A DNA stretch of 64,000 bases from Plantactinospora sp. KBS50 (GTDB lineage Bacteria > Actinomycetota > Actinomycetes > Mycobacteriales > Micromonosporaceae): positions 186,001 through 250,000 of the forward strand of contig NZ_CP022961.1 of assembly GCF_002285795.1 (NCBI RefSeq), given 5' to 3'. Position numbers and translations under genes: made by a program. The notes beneath the pieces are model-generated. The model was not told the DNA's origin. It was given only the letters and a program-made list of their open reading frames with translations, and did no database searches. Below, piece after piece: positions 44,860 through 53,332 of the stretch. Position 1 is the stretch's first letter; every line of letters starts with the position of its first letter.

Positions 44860-45990
44860 ATGAGGGCAGGGCAGAGACCGTCGGGGATGCGGGGCGTCGC
44901 CGACGTTCCGGCGTACGTGGTGATGCAGCCGATCACTCTGTGCAACCTCGATTGCGCCTACTGCTATCTGCCCCTGCGGGCCGCCGACCGCCGGATGCCG
45001 GTGTCCGTCGCGGCGGCCGTGGCCGAGTCGGTGAACCAGTGGGCGACCGGTGACCGGTTCTCGGTGGTCTGGCACGGCGGCGAACCGCTGGCGGCCGGGC
45101 GGCGGCACCTTGCCGAGTTGTTCGCGCCGTTCGCCGGGCAGGTCGAGCATCACGTGCAGACCAACGCCACACTGATCGACGACGCCTGGTGCGAGTTCTT
45201 CGAGCGGCACCAGGTGCGGGTGAGCGTCAGCGTCGACGGACCGCGGCACCGCAACGCGGACCGGGTCACCCGGTCCGGCCGCCCGGCGTACGACCGGATC
45301 GAGCGCGGGATGGCGACGCTGCGCCGGCACGGCGTTCCGTTCTCCGCCCTGTGCGTGGTTTCGCGGCCCGAACCCGGGCTGGCGACCGAGCTGTACGACT
45401 ACTTTCTCGACCTCGGCTGCTCGGTGTTGGGCATCAACATCGAGGAGACCGAGGGGGTGAACACCCGGAGCAACGCCCTGCCGGCCGGGCTGGTGCGGGA
45501 GTTCTGGGCGGAGCTGGTCACGGCCTGGCGCCGGGACCCGCGGATCCACCTACGCGAGGTGGAATGGTCCCTGCGGTACGCGGGGGCGGTCCTGGACGGT
45601 GCCGCGGACGAGTTGCTACCGCGCCGTCTCGACCCGATTCCGACCATCGCGCACGACGGCTCGGTGGTCCTGCTCTCGCCGGAACTCGCGGGCTTCTCCG
45701 ATCCCCGGTACGGCGACTTCAGCAGCGGAAACGTGCTGTCCACGCCGCTGCCGGACATCCTGGCCGGCGGTCCGGACACGCCCTGGGTGGCCGAGTTCCT
45801 CCGCGGTGTGGAGGCGTGTCGGTCGAGTTGCGCCTACTTCGAGTTCTGCGGCGGCGGACACGCCGCCAACCGGTACTTCGAGCACGGGCGCTTCGATGGG
45901 ACCGAGACCGAACACTGCCGGAACAGCAAGATCCACCTACTGGAGGGAGTGCTGGACCATGCCCGAGACAACGCAGCAACGAGCGCCTGA
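44860..45990 (+). CDS. Radical SAM/SPASM peptide maturase, cyclophane-forming type
   Basis: 376 aa. The start ATG at 44860 has GGGGGAGG 5 nt upstream. The radical SAM cluster motif is CNLDCAYC (Cys28, Cys32, Cys35), followed by WHGGEPL and QTNATLID, then VSVDGPRHRNADR, all typical of SPASM peptide maturases. The C-terminal SPASM-like region has Cys320, Cys324, Cys330 and Cys353 (CRSSCAYFEFCGGG). The FxsB/XyeB/AmcB-like look suggests it cross-links an aromatic side chain to a nearby residue's beta-carbon in a small peptide. Its gene overlaps the precursor gene by 32 nt. It probably acts in the cytosol. Placement in the AmcB-like group is from memory of the family. Confidence 0.87.
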   Translation: MRAGQRPSGMRGVADVPAYVVMQPITLCNLDCAYCYLPLRAADRRMPVSVAAAVAESVNQWATGDRFSVVWHGGEPLAAGRRHLAELFAPFAGQVEHHVQTNATLIDDAWCEFFERHQVRVSVSVDGPRHRNADRVTRSGRPAYDRIERGMATLRRHGVPFSALCVVSRPEPGLATELYDYFLDLGCSVLGINIEETEGVNTRSNALPAGLVREFWAELVTAWRRDPRIHLREVEWSLRYAGAVLDGAADELLPRRLDPIPTIAHDGSVVLLSPELAGFSDPRYGDFSSGNVLSTPLPDILAGGPDTPWVAEFLRGVEACRSSCAYFEFCGGGHAANRYFEHGRFDGTETEHCRNSKIHLLEGVLDHARDNAATSA

Positions 45991-46174
45991 GGACGCCGGG
46001 GACAGCGTCGCCGATCGGGTACGCGGAGCGCGGGCGGGACTGGACGCCCTGCTCCGCGAGGCGGCGTCGGCGCGCCGCGGCCGTGCCGAGGCGGCCGGTG
46101 ACGCCGCGGTCTGCGCCTGGAACCACTTCGAGAACATCCCGACGTTCTACAACTGGAACAACCGCCCGCGCTGA
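45959..46174 (+). CDS. RiPP precursor peptide with aromatic-X-Asn core
   Basis: 71-aa peptide starting at the ATG at 45959, inside the maturase gene, with GGAGGGAG 9 nt upstream. Residues 1-50 form a charged, helical, Ala/Arg/Glu-rich leader. The last 20 (from Val51) are rich in aromatics and Asn: Trp54-Asn-His56, Phe57-Glu-Asn59, Phe63-Tyr-Asn65 and Trp66-Asn-Asn68. Three of these are aromatic-X-Asn triplets, the target pattern of 3-residue cyclophane-forming radical SAM enzymes. The gene ends RPR-stop. It has no signal peptide, and no protease or transporter gene is adjacent. The multi-cyclophane AmcA group is the closest known type I recall. The finished product is unknown. Confidence 0.82.
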   Translation: MPETTQQRAPEDAGDSVADRVRGARAGLDALLREAASARRGRAEAAGDAAVCAWNHFENIPTFYNWNNRPR

Positions 46175-46225
46175 GTACCGGTGCGGAGCCGGCCGGTCGC
46201 ACGGCTGGCGGCTGTCGGCGGATGC

Positions 46226-46276
46226 GCGAACCTGCCGCGGAACCGGGCGCACTGTGACCGCCCGCGGCAGGTTCGC
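46226..46276 (+). terminator. 15-bp stem-loop after the RiPP precursor
   Basis: Perfect inverted repeat, 46226-46240 with 46262-46276, with a 21-nt loop, 51 bp after the precursor stop. It probably ends the maturase-precursor transcript. Confidence 0.7.
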
Positions 46277-46330
46277 CAACCGTCGGTGACGTGTTTCGGC
46301 GAAGTGCTGGGTCCCGTACCGGACATGCGT

Positions 46331-46356
46331 GAGCACGCGGATGTCACCGCGTGCTC
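46331..46356. terminator. 10-bp stem-loop before the DUF3073 gene end
   Basis: GAGCACGCGG (46331-46340) pairs with CCGCGTGCTC (46347-46356), 14 bp beyond the DUF3073 gene's stop on the minus strand. It probably terminates that gene. Confidence 0.65.
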
Positions 46357-46370
46357 GTCAATCCGTAGGG

Positions 46371-46589
46371 TCAGCGGGCGCGAGGCGCCCAGGAGGAGTC
46401 CTGGTCGTCCTCGTCGAGATCGTCGTCCTCGTCGTCGACCGTGTCCTTGTAGTCGTCGTCGAAGTCGCGGTCCGACTTGCCGCCACCGCCGAGTTCCCGC
46501 TGCAAGGCGGCGAGATCGGTGTTCGGGGAGTGATACTTCAGCTCCCGGGCCACCTTTGTCTGCTTGGCCTTAGCACGGCCGCGCCCCAT
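46371..46589 (-). CDS. DUF3073 small protein
   Basis: 72 aa. The MGRGRAKAKQTKVARELKYHSPNTDLAALQRELGG start is the conserved DUF3073 core, and the rest is an Asp/Glu-rich acidic tail. The ATG at 46589 is chosen because the family begins MGRGRAKAKQ. The same small gene stands near purM in Streptomyces (SCO4088) and M. tuberculosis (Rv0810c), both in opposite orientation to it. Its role is unknown; the basic head and acidic tail suggest nucleic acid or protein binding. Confidence 0.88.
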   Translation of the reverse strand: MGRGRAKAKQTKVARELKYHSPNTDLAALQRELGGGGKSDRDFDDDYKDTVDDEDDDLDEDDQDSSWAPRAR

Positions 46590-46805
46590 GGCTCGACCCC
46601 CTCGCACAGAATTCGGGGCAGCCCGAAGGCGGGCCCCGATGACGTTAGGCATCTCTCGTGGCTCTTACGGTACATGGGCAGGCGCCGGTTCGGCACCTCG
46701 GGTTCCCTCGGTCATGCCCGCGCGTCGCGGATCATGCGAGGTTTACTCATTGTAACCAGTAAGGCGCACGCGGCGCATCGGCCCATTATCTTCCCGCACC
46801 GGGGA

Positions 46806-46848
46806 CCCGGGCCGGGCCGGCCGACCGGCCGTACCCGGGCGGCCCGGG
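46806..46848. terminator. GC-rich nested dyad after valine dehydrogenase
   Basis: CCCGGGCC (46806-46813) pairs with GGCCCGGG (46841-46848), with an inner GGCCGG/CCGGCC stem at 46815-46830. It lies 16 bp beyond the dehydrogenase stop. Otherwise the 46590-46863 gap holds only the DUF3073 promoter region. Confidence 0.45.
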
Positions 46849-46863
46849 ATCGTCCCGGAACGG

Positions 46864-47943
<1,080 letters not shown>

Positions 47944-48159
47944 GACTGCTCCTCGTGGGTGCGCCCTTGTGGGGCGCGCGGACGGTGCCGATCGCCGGCG
48001 GGGTGGTGCCGGATGTTGCGAGCCTAGTACCGGCCCGGTCGAGGTTGTCTCGCGTCCGCCCGGTGTCCGGGGCGCGGGGCAGTGGAAACACGGTCGCGCC
48101 GCGGGACTCCGTGCGGTCCTGGCCGCGGCGGAACCGGACTTTCGTGGGAGGATCGCGGC

Positions 48160-48999
48160 GTGCCGTCGCTCTTCGCTTCCTACCTGCGCGTGTACGAGCC
48201 GTTGACCGCGTTCGACCGGGACCGCCAGACCTTCTGGCGCCGGTACGTCCAATCGGGCCGTGCCGTGACGCCGCTGGACGGCCCCGGCCGGCAGCGGACC
48301 GCGGTGATCGAGGCCCTGGGCGCGGGCTGGACCCGCCTGCCCGACCTGCCCGACGAGGCGTACGTCCTCCAGCTTGAGGATGCCCTGCTGGTGTGCCCGT
48401 GGAACCTTCGGGTGCGGGTGGCCGAGGCGGCGTTGAACGCCCGGGACGGCGTCCCGTCCGTGCTGGCCGACGCCTTCGTGCCGCCGGTGCTGGCCGGCCA
48501 GGCGAAGGCCGTGGTGGAGGACTGGCGCAGCGGGGCGCGGGTGCTGGAACACGGTGTTCCCCGGGTGCACGAGCAGATCGCCACCTGGGGTGTGCCGCTG
48601 CGCTGGTTCGTCTTCATCTCGCCCGAGGAGCGGGAGCTGAGCGTGGAGCCGGGCCGCCGGATGTTGCGGTACCGGACCGAGATCTCGAAGGCCCGCCGGC
48701 GCGCCTCGCGCGGGCTGTCGGTGTTGCGCAAGTCGGTGGGCGACGCGCCGATCACCGAGGCGGTGGAGGAGGGTGCCCGTTGGCTGGAGGAGTTCCACCC
48801 GCGCTCGATGGTGGAACTGGACTACGGGGGCCTGGTCGATCTGTTGCCGGATGACACGCTCGCCGCCGACGACTCGCCGGAACTGGTGGCGAAGGGGTTG
48901 GCGGCGCTCTCCAAGAGCGACGCCGACGGTGCCACCGAGGTCTATGAACGGTTGGTGGCCAGGTGGCGGGCGGTTCAGCTACTGGAAAGGTGCAACTGA
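48160..48999 (+). CDS. Conserved actinobacterial protein, unknown function
   Basis: 279 aa from the GTG at 48160 with GGGAGG 8 nt upstream. It is divergent from valine dehydrogenase and before bldC, the place of SCO4090 in Streptomyces. The sequence has no signal peptide, membrane segment or known catalytic motif. Regions that look conserved are [44 protein letters not shown] and [27 protein letters not shown]. The middle is helical and charged ([13 protein letters not shown]). I do not assign a function. It may be linked to development through its fixed neighbour bldC. Confidence 0.78.
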   Translation: MPSLFASYLRVYEPLTAFDRDRQTFWRRYVQSGRAVTPLDGPGRQRTAVIEALGAGWTRLPDLPDEAYVLQLEDALLVCPWNLRVRVAEAALNARDGVPSVLADAFVPPVLAGQAKAVVEDWRSGARVLEHGVPRVHEQIATWGVPLRWFVFISPEERELSVEPGRRMLRYRTEISKARRRASRGLSVLRKSVGDAPITEAVEEGARWLEEFHPRSMVELDYGGLVDLLPDDTLAADDSPELVAKGLAALSKSDADGATEVYERLVARWRAVQLLERCN

Positions 49000-49080
49000 C
49001 CCAAAGAGTCATCTACCCAGCACGGCGGCGTTTCCAAGGCGAACGCCGCTCGTGGTTGGTGGCTACCGCACGCGGTGATG

Positions 49081-49140
49081 AGTCACGATAAAACCGAATC
49101 TGGTACGAGAAAATGGCATAATTCGGTCTTGGTTCATCCG
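49081..49140 (+). promoter_or_regulatory. AT-richer promoter region of bldC
   Basis: The 264-bp gap before bldC contains a locally AT-rich stretch with CATAAT at 49117-49122 and a CCGAAT/ATTCGG dyad (49095-49100 and 49121-49126). It probably holds the bldC promoter. No other gene is seen in 49000-49263. Confidence 0.4.
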
Positions 49141-49263
49141 TCCGACCAAGGACCTTCGGCCGTTCGGCCCATGTCGGACATCGGGGACTAGCCGGACCAT
49201 GGGAGACGCGTCGGCCGGCGGGACCCCGGCCGATGTCTATAGGTACCTGTGGAGGAGTGACCG

Positions 49264-49473
49264 ATGGCATCGCGTACGCACGAACCCGAGCCGCTACTCA
49301 CACCGGCCGAGGTGGCGTCGATGTTCCGTGTCGACCCGAAGACTGTCACCCGGTGGGCGAAGGCGGGCAAGTTGAGCGCCATTCGCACGCTGGGCGGCCA
49401 CCGCCGCTATCGAGAGTCGGAGGTTCGCGCACTGTTGCAGGGACAGATTCCCCAGCAGCGCCAGGGTGACTGA
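49264..49473 (+). CDS. bldC: Developmental regulator BldC (MerR-like DNA-binding)
   Basis: 69-aa single-domain winged helix of the MerR superfamily that binds DNA cooperatively at direct repeats and times sporulation in actinobacteria. The sequence MASRTHEPEPLLTPAEVASM with MFRVDPKTVTRWAKAGKLS and TLGGHRRYRESEVRALLQGQ matches BldC almost completely, as I recall it. ATG with GGAGGAG upstream. It lies 264 bp after the unknown gene and before a strong hairpin, so it is monocistronic. Confidence 0.96.
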   Translation: MASRTHEPEPLLTPAEVASMFRVDPKTVTRWAKAGKLSAIRTLGGHRRYRESEVRALLQGQIPQQRQGD

Positions 49474-49580
49474 ATCCCTTTCCTGACCGGGTCGCCCAAC
49501 GGCCCGAAGTTCGCGAAAGGTAGCACCGGCGGGGCGGATCAACCCCCCAATCCGCCCACCGGGACGAGTTAGCTCGATCA

Positions 49581-49616
49581 GGGGCGGAGCTCCACGGAAA
49601 CGTGGAACTCCGCCCC
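49581..49616 (+). terminator. 16-bp stem-loop with GAAA loop after bldC
   Basis: 49581-49596 pairs with 49601-49616 (one mismatch) around a GAAA tetraloop. This is the strongest terminator-like structure near bldC. Confidence 0.75.
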
Positions 49617-49662
49617 TGACGCATGTAGCGGGGCGGTCGCGTCCACGCCGACGCCCCCGGGA

Positions 49663-49668
49663 TACGGT
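49663..49668 (+). promoter_or_regulatory. -10 of the methyltransferase gene
   Basis: TACGGT lies 6 nt before the GTG at 49675, consistent with leaderless translation. Confidence 0.5.
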
Positions 49669-49674
49669 TTGCGG

Positions 49675-50454
49675 GTGCCAGCCGAGCCCCGCCCCGGTGA
49701 TGTCATGGGAGAACTGCTGCGCGACGCGTACGCCGTGCAGACCGGCATCGGACCCCGCCCGCTCGCCGGCGGGCGGCTGCCCCGGCCGGTGATCGAGATC
49801 ATCGAGCGGGACGACGGCCTGATCAACGGCGCACCCGCCGAGCACTACCTGGCCGGCCCCGAGCAGTGGCAGCCGTACGACCACCGCGCCCTCGACCGGG
49901 TCGCCGGCTCGGTGCTCGACGTCGGCGTGGGCGGCGGCCGGATCGCCCTGGAACTGCAACGGCGCGGGGTGCCCGTCACCGGCCTGGACATCTCGCCGGG
50001 CGCCATCGACATCGCCCGCCGCCGGGGCGTCCGCGACCTGGTGCTGGCCACGGTGGACGAGCACGCGCGGGACGGCCGCCGGTACGACACCGTGCTGCTG
50101 CTCGGCAGCAACCTGAGCCTGATCGAAGGGGCGCAGCGGGCTCCGGGCTTCCTGGCCGCGCTGGCCGCGCTGGTCCGGCCCGGCGGGCAGATCATCGCGC
50201 ACGGCACCGACCCGTACGGCACGACCGACCCGGTGCACACCGGCTACCACCGGCGCAACCGCGAGCGGGGTCGGCTGGGCGGTCAACTCCGGCTCCGGCT
50301 GCGCTACCGGGAGCTCGGCACGCCGTGGTTCGACCACCTGGTGTGCAGCCCGACCGAACTGGCCGAACTGGTGAACGGCACGGCCTGGCGACTGGCCGAC
50401 GTGGACCGGGCGGACGCGCCGTACTATCTGGCGACCCTGCGGCTCGCGGCCTAG
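49675..50454 (+). CDS. SAM-dependent methyltransferase, class I
   Basis: 259 aa from the GTG at 49675; TTG at 49669 and ATG at 49705 are alternatives. The SAM-binding motif I is SVLDVGVGGGRIALELQRRG, motif II VTGLDISPGAIDIARRRG, and motif III-like YDTVLLLGSNLSLIEGA, followed by LVRPGGQIIAHGTDPYGT. The substrate is unknown. Its stop overlaps the convergent TetR gene's stop (CTAG), so the two genes end on shared bases without a terminator between. Confidence 0.85.
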   Translation: MPAEPRPGDVMGELLRDAYAVQTGIGPRPLAGGRLPRPVIEIIERDDGLINGAPAEHYLAGPEQWQPYDHRALDRVAGSVLDVGVGGGRIALELQRRGVPVTGLDISPGAIDIARRRGVRDLVLATVDEHARDGRRYDTVLLLGSNLSLIEGAQRAPGFLAALAALVRPGGQIIAHGTDPYGTTDPVHTGYHRRNRERGRLGGQLRLRLRYRELGTPWFDHLVCSPTELAELVNGTAWRLADVDRADAPYYLATLRLAA

Positions 50455-51188
50455 GAACCGCGGCGAAGGCCCGGACCGTCCGGTCCGCCGCCCGTCGTCG
50501 GACCCGGCGTCGTCGGACCCGGCGTCGGACCCCGCACAGGCGGACCCGGCACCGGCGGCTCGGCCGGCAGACCCGCGGTCAGCGTCGCGAACACACCGCG
50601 GCGCAGGTCGGAGAGGCGGTCCCGGCCGCCGGCCCCGGCCCACACGGTGAGGGCGACGTCCCAGGAGGCCACCGTGGCGCTGCCGACCATCAGTGGGTAC
50701 GGGTCGGTGACGGCCAGCCCGGTCCGGTCGGCGACGAACTCCACCAGCACCGCCCGCAGTTCGTGGTTGAGCAGCAGGTACGTCCCCACCAGCGACGGCT
50801 GCTGTTCCAGCAGGCGGAGCCGGACCAGGATCTCCTGCCGCTCCACCGGACCGATGTCCAACTCGTCGAGGACGAGCCGGATCGCCTCCAGCGCCGGCAG
50901 GTCGGGCGGGCTCGCGGCCAGCGCGGCCCGCAACCTGTTCGCCCGCTGGTGCGCCACATCGCCGAACAACACGTGCTGTTTGGAGGCGAAGTACCGGAAG
51001 AAGGTCCGCACCGCCACGTCGGCCGTGTCGGCGATCTCCTCGACCGTGGTCTGCTCGTACCCCTTCTCGGCGAACAACCGCAGCGCGGCCCGTTCCAACG
51101 CGGCCCGCGTCTCCCGCTTCCGACGTTCCCGCCGGTTCGGCGGCACGTCGGGCGGGTGGTCCAGGTCGGAGGCGGTCACGAAGCCCAT
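50451..51188 (-). CDS. TetR-family regulator
   Basis: 245 aa from the ATG at 51188 (GTG at 51194 possible). The HTH is RETRAALERAALRLFAEKGYEQTTVEEIADTADVAVRTFFRYFASKQHVLF, typical of the subgroup with RTFFRYF. A helical ligand domain of about 150 residues follows. The last ~45 residues are a Pro/Gly/Thr tail coded by GTCGTCGGACCCGGC repeats near 50500-50530. The target is unknown; the nearest genes are the convergent methyltransferase and the Asp-rich small protein on its own strand. Confidence 0.85.
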   Translation of the reverse strand: MGFVTASDLDHPPDVPPNRRERRKRETRAALERAALRLFAEKGYEQTTVEEIADTADVAVRTFFRYFASKQHVLFGDVAHQRANRLRAALAASPPDLPALEAIRLVLDELDIGPVERQEILVRLRLLEQQPSLVGTYLLLNHELRAVLVEFVADRTGLAVTDPYPLMVGSATVASWDVALTVWAGAGGRDRLSDLRRGVFATLTAGLPAEPPVPGPPVRGPTPGPTTPGPTTGGGPDGPGLRRGS

Positions 51189-51202
51189 GGTGACACGCGA
51201 CG

Positions 51203-51231
51203 GGGCCGGCGGGCGATCGCGCCGCCGGCCC
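51203..51231. terminator. 10-bp stem-loop after the Asp-rich gene
   Basis: GGGCCGGCGG (51203-51212) pairs with CCGCCGGCCC (51222-51231), 10 bp beyond the stop of the small minus-strand gene. Confidence 0.6.
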
Positions 51232-51240
51232 GGCGGTGGT

Positions 51241-51519
51241 TCAGGCGGTCGGCGGCAGCGCGGCCGGCGGCAGGCCGCCGTCCCCGTCGACCACCTCGTC
51301 CGGCGTGCCGTCCTCGTCGATGTCCACCATCGTGATGTCGACCTTGCCGTCGCCGTCCGTGTCGAACTGGAACAGGTCGGCCTTGCCGTCGCCGTCGGTG
51401 TCCGCCACCCACACGTCGGTCCGGCCGTCGTTGTTGGCGTCCGCCCGGAGCAGGTCCACGCGTTCGTCCCCACGCGTTTCGACGGTCTCCTGCGGTGCGG
51501 TCTCCTGCGCCTCGCTCAT
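51241..51519 (-). CDS. Small Asp-rich protein with calcium-binding-type repeats
   Basis: 92 aa from the ATG at 51519 with GAAGGGA upstream. After a 24-residue acidic start, four 11-13-residue repeats follow: DANNDGRTDVWVA, DTDGDGKADLFQF, DTDGDGKVDITMV and DIDEDGTPDEVV. Each has the DxDxDG calcium-loop pattern seen in dockerin, thrombospondin type 3 and EF-hand-like proteins. There is no signal peptide, which is odd because most such repeats act outside the cell. It is a lone gene, divergent from the 3-hydroxyacyl-CoA dehydrogenase. The function is unknown; calcium binding is inferred. Confidence 0.78.
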   Translation of the reverse strand: MSEAQETAPQETVETRGDERVDLLRADANNDGRTDVWVADTDGDGKADLFQFDTDGDGKVDITMVDIDEDGTPDEVVDGDGGLPPAALPPTA

Positions 51520-51695
51520 CGGTACGTCCCTTCGTTCCGGGTCGGGCCCTCCTGGCGGTGACCGGCCGGAGGGTTGGCCCTGTCGCCCGTCACCCTTACC
51601 CGGATCGCTCGCCGGGCAAGCCAACCGCCGACAGAGCCTACGGTGCGCCGGCGGTCCCGGCGGTGCGGACCTTGTCTGCGCTGCACAGGGCTGCA

Positions 51696-51701
51696 TAGGG
51701 T
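51696..51701 (+). promoter_or_regulatory. -10 of the hydroxyacyl-CoA dehydrogenase operon
   Basis: TAGGGT lies 7 nt before the ATG at 51709, consistent with a leaderless mRNA. Confidence 0.5.
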
Positions 51702-51708
51702 CGCCTGC

Positions 51709-52566
51709 ATGACGGATCGCTTCGTGGTCATCGGCGCCGGCACCATGGGCCTGGGCATCGCGTACGTCGCCGCCGGCGCGGGCTTCGCCGTGGAACTCGT
51801 CGAGGTGGACGCCGGCCGGGCGACCGCGGCCACCGACAGCCTGCACCGGCTGTGGGACGCCGCGGTGCGGCGCGGCAAACTCTCGGCGGCGGACGCCGAG
51901 GCCGGCCGGGACCGGCTCGCGGTGCTGCCCGACCTCGACGAGTGCGCGGCGCAACCCGCGATCATCGTGGAGGCCGTGCCGGAGCGACTCGACCTCAAGC
52001 GGAGTGTGCTGGCCGCCGCCGAGGCGCGCCAACCGGCCCTGCTGGCCAGCAACACCTCCAGCATCCCGATCGGCGAGCTGGCCACCGGGCTGCGGGCGCC
52101 GGACCGGTTTCTCGGGCTGCACTTCTTCAACCCGGTCTGGGTGATGTCACTGCTGGAGGTCGTGGTCGGCGCGGCCACCGCGCCGGACCGGGTGCAGGAC
52201 GCGGTGGCCCTGGCCGGGCGGCTGGGCAAGGACCCGATCGTGGTACGCGACATGCCCGGGTTCGCGACGTCCCGGTTGGGCGTCACGCTCGGACTGGAGG
52301 CGATCCGGATGGTGGCCGACGGGGTGGCCAGCCCGTCGGACATCGACAAGGCGATGGTGCTCGGCTACCGGCACCCGGTGGGACCGCTGGAGCTGACCGA
52401 CCTGGTCGGCCTGGACGTCCGGCTGGACATTGCCCGTACCCTCCAGCGAAGCTACGGCGACCGGTTCGCCCCACCGCCGCTGCTGGTGGAGATGGTCACC
52501 GAGGGCAGGCTGGGCAAGAAGTCCGGCGCCGGCTTCTACCGCTGGGAAGGCGGGGTACGGCAGTGA
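51709..52566 (+). CDS. 3-hydroxyacyl-CoA dehydrogenase
   Basis: 285-aa NAD-dependent enzyme for the third beta-oxidation step or for phenylacetate-type catabolism. The Rossmann opening VVIGAGTMGLGIAYVAAGAGF is followed by IIVEAVPERLDLKRSVLA, ASNTSSIPIGELA and the catalytic His-Glu area GLHFFNPVWVMSLLEVVVG. The C-terminal domain contains VVRDMPGFATSRLG, HPVGPLELTDLVGLD and GRLGKKSGAGFYRW. It overlaps the enoyl-CoA hydratase gene by 4 nt (GTGA), so the two work as a pair. Confidence 0.93.
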   Translation: MTDRFVVIGAGTMGLGIAYVAAGAGFAVELVEVDAGRATAATDSLHRLWDAAVRRGKLSAADAEAGRDRLAVLPDLDECAAQPAIIVEAVPERLDLKRSVLAAAEARQPALLASNTSSIPIGELATGLRAPDRFLGLHFFNPVWVMSLLEVVVGAATAPDRVQDAVALAGRLGKDPIVVRDMPGFATSRLGVTLGLEAIRMVADGVASPSDIDKAMVLGYRHPVGPLELTDLVGLDVRLDIARTLQRSYGDRFAPPPLLVEMVTEGRLGKKSGAGFYRWEGGVRQ

Positions 52567-53312
52567 GCGGTCTTCGCATCGAGGAACGACCGGACCGGGT
52601 GGTGGTCACCCTCGACCGGCCGGAGAAGCGCAACGCCGTGGACGCGGAGATGGTCGACGGGCTGCACGCGCTCTGCGCCGAACTGGAGCGGGAGCCCCGG
52701 CTGCTGTTGCTGACCGGCGGCACCGAGGGCATCTTCGCGGCCGGGGCGGACATCGCCCAACTGCGGGACCGGGGGGTCGGGGACGCCCTCGCGGCGATCA
52801 ACTCCGGGGTGTTCGCCCGGATCCGCGCCCTCCCGCTGCCGACCGTGGCCGCCGTGGACGGCCCGGCGCTCGGTGGCGGCGCCGAGCTGGCGTACGCCTG
52901 TGACCTGCGACTCTGTACGGCGCGTGCGATGTTCGGCCAGCCCGAGGTGCGGCTGGGCATCATCGCCGGGGCGGGTGCCACGCACCGGCTGCCCGCGCTG
53001 GTCGGCGAGGCACGGGCCAAGGAACTGCTGTTCACCGGCCGGCGGGTGGACGCCGCCGAGGCGCTGCGGATCGGCCTGGTCAACCGGGTGGTCGAGGAGC
53101 CCGCCAGGCTGCTGGCCGCCGCGCACGAACTGCTGGACGAGATCGGCCGGGCCTCGTCGCTGGCGCTGCGGCTGACCAAGCTCGCGGTGGACGCGCCGGC
53201 CGCCGCGCATCCCCAGCTCGACCTGGTCAGCCAGGCGGTGCTGTTCACCGACGGGGAGAAGCACCGCCGGATGACCGACTTCCTCGACCGCCGCCGGGAC
53301 CGGTCCGGCTAG
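52563..53312 (+). CDS. Enoyl-CoA hydratase/isomerase
   Basis: 249 aa from a GTG overlapping the previous stop. Crotonase marks: VVVTLDRPEKRNAVDAEMVDGL, oxyanion loop GIFAAGADIAQL and PTVAAVDGPALGGGAELAYACDLRLC, then FGQPEVRLGIIAGAGATHRLPALVG with a Glu at the usual catalytic site, and FTGRRVDAAEALRIGLVNRVV. It should hydrate 2-enoyl-CoA before the dehydrogenase encoded upstream acts. Convergent with the binding-protein gene 20 bp away. Confidence 0.92.
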   Translation: MSGLRIEERPDRVVVTLDRPEKRNAVDAEMVDGLHALCAELEREPRLLLLTGGTEGIFAAGADIAQLRDRGVGDALAAINSGVFARIRALPLPTVAAVDGPALGGGAELAYACDLRLCTARAMFGQPEVRLGIIAGAGATHRLPALVGEARAKELLFTGRRVDAAEALRIGLVNRVVEEPARLLAAAHELLDEIGRASSLALRLTKLAVDAPAAAHPQLDLVSQAVLFTDGEKHRRMTDFLDRRRDRSG

Positions 53313-53332
53313 CCCGGTCACACCGCGGCGGC

